Origin: Candidatus Heimdallarchaeota archaeon
Lineage (GTDB): Archaea > Asgardarchaeota > Heimdallarchaeia > JABLTI01
Direction: 5' to 3'
Assembly: GCA_023128635.1 (NCBI GenBank)
Contig: JAGMDP010000060.1
Span: 1 to 8,657 of the forward strand
Length of the DNA: 8,657 nt
Positions within the stretch are counted from its first letter, which is position 1, and each line of letters begins with the position of its first letter. A program made the position numbers and the translations under genes. Below are positions 5,660 to 8,657 of the stretch, in pieces. The notes under the pieces are model-generated. The model did no database searches. It had not been told where the DNA came from and saw nothing but the letters and a program-made list of their open reading frames with translations.

Positions 5660-6460
5660 TTATGGGTTTTCAGCACCTTCAATTACAGGTGGTTTTGGTT
5701 TTAATTGGTTCTCAAGATTAGTTAATCTTTGACTAATTAAATCTAAAGCTCTCGAAAGCCTTCCAAAATCATCTTTATACCCACTAACATCTGCAGAAGG
5801 AGCGACTGGTACTTCTAAAAAGCCACCTTCAGTTGTAACTGCTTTGCCTTCAAGCTGAGAAACTTTACTCTCTAATGCTTCAATAGCAGTTAAAATTGAT
5901 GGAACTCTATCATCCCCAGAAGTAGCTACATGAGATTCTTCTAAAGTATCTAAACGACTAGCAAGACTCGTAAACATTTCCTCGTCTCTTTTATCTCCTT
6001 GCTTGGAGAGCTCTGCTTCCAATCGTGCAACGCGATCGTTTTCTAAAGCGTCAAGTCTTTCAGTTATGCCATTAATCATTTCTTTCAATTCTTCACTAAC
6101 GTTTTCTAGGGTATTTTCTAAAAGATCGATTTTCTGCTTCATTCCTTCAAGTTCAATTGTATCCACTAGATCTTCAGGAGCAAGAGTGGTTATGGGCAAA
6201 CTACGCTCAGCTTCTGCAAAAAGCTGATCACAGACGTTTTTCAAGGGATATTTATCAATAACTAATCTTGAATTATTTAATAACTCATTAGCAGCTTTGA
6301 CAATACTGCTCTTGGAGAATACTGGAACAATAACTTCATTCTCAACTCCACCACGTAATAATAGAGCTAAGATCCATCTACCTCTATCTGCAGTTAGTTG
6401 TAAATGATACATCGTACCTGGTATTTGCACATCCACTTTATCGATATTTGGTTGTGACAT
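5660..6460 (-). CDS. Unrecognised coiled-coil protein
   Basis: I do not recognise this 266-residue protein. Residues about 10-85 look globular, with beta-rich segments (MYHLQLTADRGRWILALLL, ENEVIVPVF) followed by helices. From about 100 to 176 runs a long acidic heptad-type coiled coil, with further coils at about 186-206 and 228-254 separated by loops rich in Gly, Pro, Val and Ser. The coils repeat a short unit: RLDALE 135-140, RLDTLE 169-174, KVSQLE 199-204 and RLTNLE 245-250. The tail is proline-rich (254-259). There is no signal peptide or membrane segment, so it is probably a cytoplasmic oligomer with an N-terminal domain; a structural or adaptor role is only a guess. An AAGGA lies upstream of the ATG, a little far for a strong Shine-Dalgarno. 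The gene converges on the prenyltransferase and has its own TATA-like box. Confidence 0.8.
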   Translation of the reverse strand: MSQPNIDKVDVQIPGTMYHLQLTADRGRWILALLLRGGVENEVIVPVFSKSSIVKAANELLNNSRLVIDKYPLKNVCDQLFAEAERSLPITTLAPEDLVDTIELEGMKQKIDLLENTLENVSEELKEMINGITERLDALENDRVARLEAELSKQGDKRDEEMFTSLASRLDTLEESHVATSGDDRVPSILTAIEALESKVSQLEGKAVTTEGGFLEVPVAPSADVSGYKDDFGRLSRALDLISQRLTNLENQLKPKPPVIEGAENP

Positions 6461-6528
6461 GGTTAAGTCATTCCTTGCGAAATTCTAAATCATTTATTAT
6501 TTTATCTCAGCTTTACTACTTTGGAAAT

Positions 6529-6537
6529 GTATATAAG
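6529..6537 (-). promoter_or_regulatory. Probable TATA box of the coiled-coil gene
   Basis: On the minus strand this reads CTTATATAC, a good archaeal TATA box, about 70 bases upstream of the ATG at 6460. It predicts a start near 6505-6510 and a leader of roughly 45-50 bases. Confidence 0.5.
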
Positions 6538-6554
6538 AATTATTAAGTGGGTAA

Positions 6555-6595
6555 AAAAATGAGAAAAGAGTGTAATCTAAACTGATTAGATTACA
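6555..6595 (-). terminator. Hairpin terminator overlapping the end of the reductase gene
   Basis: TGTAATCTAA (6571-6580) pairs perfectly with TTAGATTACA (6586-6595) around a five-base loop, a ten-pair stem. The right arm contains the reductase stop codon (6591-6593). On the minus strand the hairpin is followed by a T-rich tract (complement of about 6550-6570, including seven Ts), the layout of an intrinsic terminator. It separates the reductase from the coiled-coil gene. Confidence 0.6.
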
Positions 6596-7514
6596 ATTGC
6601 TCTACATAATTTTGTGCATTAGTTGCTGCTATACAACCATCACCAACTGCAGTAGCTATTTGTTTTATTCTACCACACACATCTCCAGCAGCATAAACAC
6701 CACGTATATTTGTCTCAAGTGTTTCGAGTTTAGTTACAATAAATCCTCGTTCATCGACTTCAATTCCGAGTTGATTAGCAAGAAGGGTATTCGGAACACT
6801 ACCATACTCAATAAAGACAGCTTCAGTTTTAATATCTGATTCTTTTCCACCTTCTTTGTAAGTCACAGAGGTAACAAATTCCTCGCCAGCTATTTTTGTT
6901 ACTCGAGAGCTATAATGGATTTCGAGGTTCTCTTTACCTTCTAATCGACTTTCATAGATAGCATCAGAGCCAAGCTCTTTCTTTGTGCATATCAAGTATA
7001 CTTTCGATGATAGATTAGCCATATATAATGCTGATTTAGCAGCTCCGTTACCATAACCAATTACCACAGCTGGTTTTCCTTGATATAATGCCCCATCGCA
7101 AACACTACAGTAGGAAACCCCTTTCATGTAATATTCTTCTTCACCGGGAATGCGCATTTTTCTGTGTCGTGCTCCCATTGCTAAAATAATTGCTTTTGCT
7201 TTCAGAGTTTCATCATCATCTGTTTTGATAATGAAATCTTTGTCTTTTTTTACAATTTCAATTACGTTATCATAAATGACTTCTGCACTATTTGCTTTTG
7301 TTTGATTCTCTATTGCTTCCATTAATTCTAACCCCTCAACTCCTTTTGCAAAACCTGTATAGTTTTCAATCAAACCTAGTTTAGCTACTTGGGATTCATA
7401 TGGATTACCAATAACAATGGTTGAGAACCCGGCTCTAGCAGTATATATTGCTGCTGTTAATCCTGCCGGACCTGCTCCTACAATTGCAATCTGATATTCT
7501 TTAATTTCTGACAT
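6591..7514 (-). CDS. Thioredoxin reductase-like flavoprotein
   Basis: This 307-residue protein has the full length and order of low-molecular-weight thioredoxin reductases, FAD enzymes that pass electrons to thioredoxin-type proteins in the cytoplasm. The FAD fingerprint GAGPAG is at 13-18. The redox-active pair is CSVC at 136-139, followed by DG. The C-terminal FAD motif AAGDVCG is at 275-281, followed by QIATAVGDGCIAA at 285-297. The nucleotide domain is unusual: GYGNGAAKSA at 153-162 replaces GGGxxAxEEA, and the HRRxxxR that binds the NADPH 2'-phosphate is replaced by CTKKELGSD (176-184). The electron donor may therefore not be NADPH. Thermoplasma reductase and the F420H2-dependent methanogen enzyme are known precedents for atypical donors. 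The ATG at 7514 has a good Shine-Dalgarno, GAAAGGATG, on the minus strand at 7530-7522. No thioredoxin gene adjoins it. Confidence 0.88.
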   Translation of the reverse strand: MSEIKEYQIAIVGAGPAGLTAAIYTARAGFSTIVIGNPYESQVAKLGLIENYTGFAKGVEGLELMEAIENQTKANSAEVIYDNVIEIVKKDKDFIIKTDDDETLKAKAIILAMGARHRKMRIPGEEEYYMKGVSYCSVCDGALYQGKPAVVIGYGNGAAKSALYMANLSSKVYLICTKKELGSDAIYESRLEGKENLEIHYSSRVTKIAGEEFVTSVTYKEGGKESDIKTEAVFIEYGSVPNTLLANQLGIEVDERGFIVTKLETLETNIRGVYAAGDVCGRIKQIATAVGDGCIAATNAQNYVEQL

Positions 7515-7582
7515 AATTTTGCATCCTTTCTTAATTTGAAGTGAATAAGTTTTATTGTCTAATTAGCAAAAGAATTTCTTTT

Positions 7583-7591
7583 TTTAAATAA
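7583..7591 (-). promoter_or_regulatory. Possible TATA box of the reductase gene
   Basis: On the minus strand this reads TTATTTAAA, about 70 bases upstream of the reductase ATG, inside the 123-base gap after the GTPase gene. The region is so AT-rich that other boxes (for example around 7603-7614) are equally possible. Confidence 0.3.
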
Positions 7592-7637
7592 CTATTGTTA
7601 TACAAATTTAAATTTTAGAGTACTTTTAACCAATATT

Positions 7638-8657
7638 CTAAGGTTTAGAAGATGCCTTTTCATAGAAGATTTTTGTTATTTTTCCAATCCCTTTTGTTCT
7701 ACCTTCTCTAAAGAGAATTTGTCTACCCTTTTTCAGAAATTCAGGATAATAGAGAAATCGAAATCTCACTTTTGCTTTATCGCCTGTGCGAATTACTTCT
7801 TTATTCATTTTCGTTATTTTTGCAGTTTGTCGAATAGTCCCACAATGAATAACTGCTTGATAATTCTTCTGAATTGTTGTAGAATGATATAAAACCAAAA
7901 CTTCTGCTTCAAATTCCTTGGCTACTTTGATTTGTGCATCTTTTCCTAACAAAACCATTCCTTTTCTAAGAGCTGATCTTTGGATTCTTCTCAATGCAAA
8001 AGTAGCTGTTTGACCTGCAACTACACGTTTTACTTGTAATCTTTTGTTATGAATACTCTTTATTTTCACTTCCTGGAAGTTTCCAAACTCATCTGGTCCG
8101 AGCAATAACTCATCATCTATTGTGACAGTACCACTCATAAGCGTTCCAGCAATAACAGTGCCAACACCAGTGACTGAAAAAGTCTCATCGATTTGAAATT
8201 CAACTGGTTCCTCAAGAAATTCATCCCACATCTTATGAGCAGGTACTAAATTCAGGAATTTTCTCAGATTATCTAAGCTTTCACCAGTGACATTAGAAAC
8301 TAAGAAAACAGGCGCAATACGTCCTGAAATTATGTTTTTTGCACTGACCACGACATCATCATCATTTCTGACAATGATTGGTATTTTGTTTGAACCAGGC
8401 ATTTTGAGAAGTTTTCCTAAATTATCAAGAGTTTGTTTTAGAATATGATCAGGACAAATGTCAATTTTGGTAACCACTATGATTATAGGAACCTTCAAAG
8501 CTAGAGCAATACCAAGATGCTCTTTTGTCATGCCAACTATGCCCATATTTGCTCCTACAACAAGCAAGACATAGTCAGGTTTATGACCTGTTAATCCGAA
8601 TAGCGTGGTTTTCAAATACTTCTCATGCCCACCAAGATCAATAAAAGTAATTACTTT
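7638..8657 (-). CDS. GTPBP1-like translational GTPase, C-terminal part (cut by window edge)
   Basis: The reading frame is open to the right edge, so the N-terminus, including the P-loop (G1) and switch I, lies outside. About 339 residues are visible. They begin KVITFIDLGGHEKYLKTTLFG reading through position 8615; the TTG there is not a real start. Visible GTPase motifs are G3 DLGGHEKY (codons near 8640), G4 TKID (about 8470), and a G5-like SNVTGES (about 8290). EF-Tu-type beta-barrel domains II and III follow, with FSVTGVGTVIAGT, LLLGPDEFGNF, CGTIRQTA and FREGRTKGIGKITK. Long stretches match the human GTPBP1/GTPBP2 sequence as I recall it, more closely than EF-1 alpha. Human GTPBP1 and GTPBP2 help relieve stalled ribosomes and aid mRNA decay; the archaeal role is inferred to be translation-related. 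The stop codon is at 7638-7640. Confidence 0.88.
   Translation of the reverse strand, partial: KVITFIDLGGHEKYLKTTLFGLTGHKPDYVLLVVGANMGIVGMTKEHLGIALALKVPIIIVVTKIDICPDHILKQTLDNLGKLLKMPGSNKIPIIVRNDDDVVVSAKNIISGRIAPVFLVSNVTGESLDNLRKFLNLVPAHKMWDEFLEEPVEFQIDETFSVTGVGTVIAGTLMSGTVTIDDELLLGPDEFGNFQEVKIKSIHNKRLQVKRVVAGQTATFALRRIQRSALRKGMVLLGKDAQIKVAKEFEAEVLVLYHSTTIQKNYQAVIHCGTIRQTAKITKMNKEVIRTGDKAKVRFRFLYYPEFLKKGRQILFREGRTKGIGKITKIFYEKASSKP

Noticed and set aside
1..8657. CRISPR array, insertion sequence, prophage or defence cluster
   Set aside because: No regularly spaced direct repeats, transposase, integrase or nuclease-type accessory genes were seen; the gene content is mostly housekeeping with even base composition.

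Overview
The window looks like a piece of an AT-rich archaeal chromosome. Several genes point to archaea: the small exonuclease subunit of the archaea-specific D-family DNA polymerase, a UbiA prenyltransferase of the type that makes archaeal ether lipids, an archease, a long-variable-arm tRNA-Ser with encoded CCA, and TATA-box-like promoters followed by short or absent leaders. PolD argues against Sulfolobus/Thermoproteus-type Crenarchaeota. The partial gene at the right edge is strikingly like animal GTPBP1. Together with the low GC this makes an Asgard lineage (for example the Heimdallarchaeia group) a reasonable guess, but this is inference; a marker-gene phylogeny would decide it.

Layout, left to right. 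Plus strand: tRNA-Ser(TGA) (50-138); a long zinc-dependent MDR alcohol dehydrogenase-like enzyme (234-1475); an unrecognised helical protein built from two copies of a 45-residue unit (1586-2167); a gene-free stretch of about 290 bases (2168-2458); archease (2459-2875); PolD small subunit (2993-4615); UbiA-type prenyltransferase, most likely DGGGP synthase (4683-5615). Minus strand, convergent with these: an unrecognised coiled-coil protein (6460-5660); a thioredoxin-reductase-like flavoprotein (7514-6591); and the C-terminal part of a GTPBP1-like translational GTPase that runs off the right end (8657-7638).

The genes are mostly housekeeping and seem to be transcribed separately. Most gaps are 67-290 bases and hold their own TATA-like or T-rich signals; the convergent junction at 5616-5659 carries only a hairpin. 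The window covers lipid synthesis, replication, tRNA ligation support, redox balance and translation quality control, with no sign of one shared pathway. I see no CRISPR array, transposase, integrase, toxin-antitoxin pair or defence cluster.

The most interesting element is non-coding. Between the helical-repeat gene and archease, bases about 2246-2392 form a GC-richer island. It has a TATA-like box at the right distance upstream, a 17-pair helix with two G-U wobbles (2278-2296 with 2363-2380), two further hairpins, and a T-rich 3' end. I read it as a plus-strand structured small RNA of a class I cannot name. Secondary points of interest are the internal duplication in the 193-residue protein, the loss of the usual NADPH-binding signature in the thioredoxin reductase, and the A discriminator base of the tRNA-Ser.
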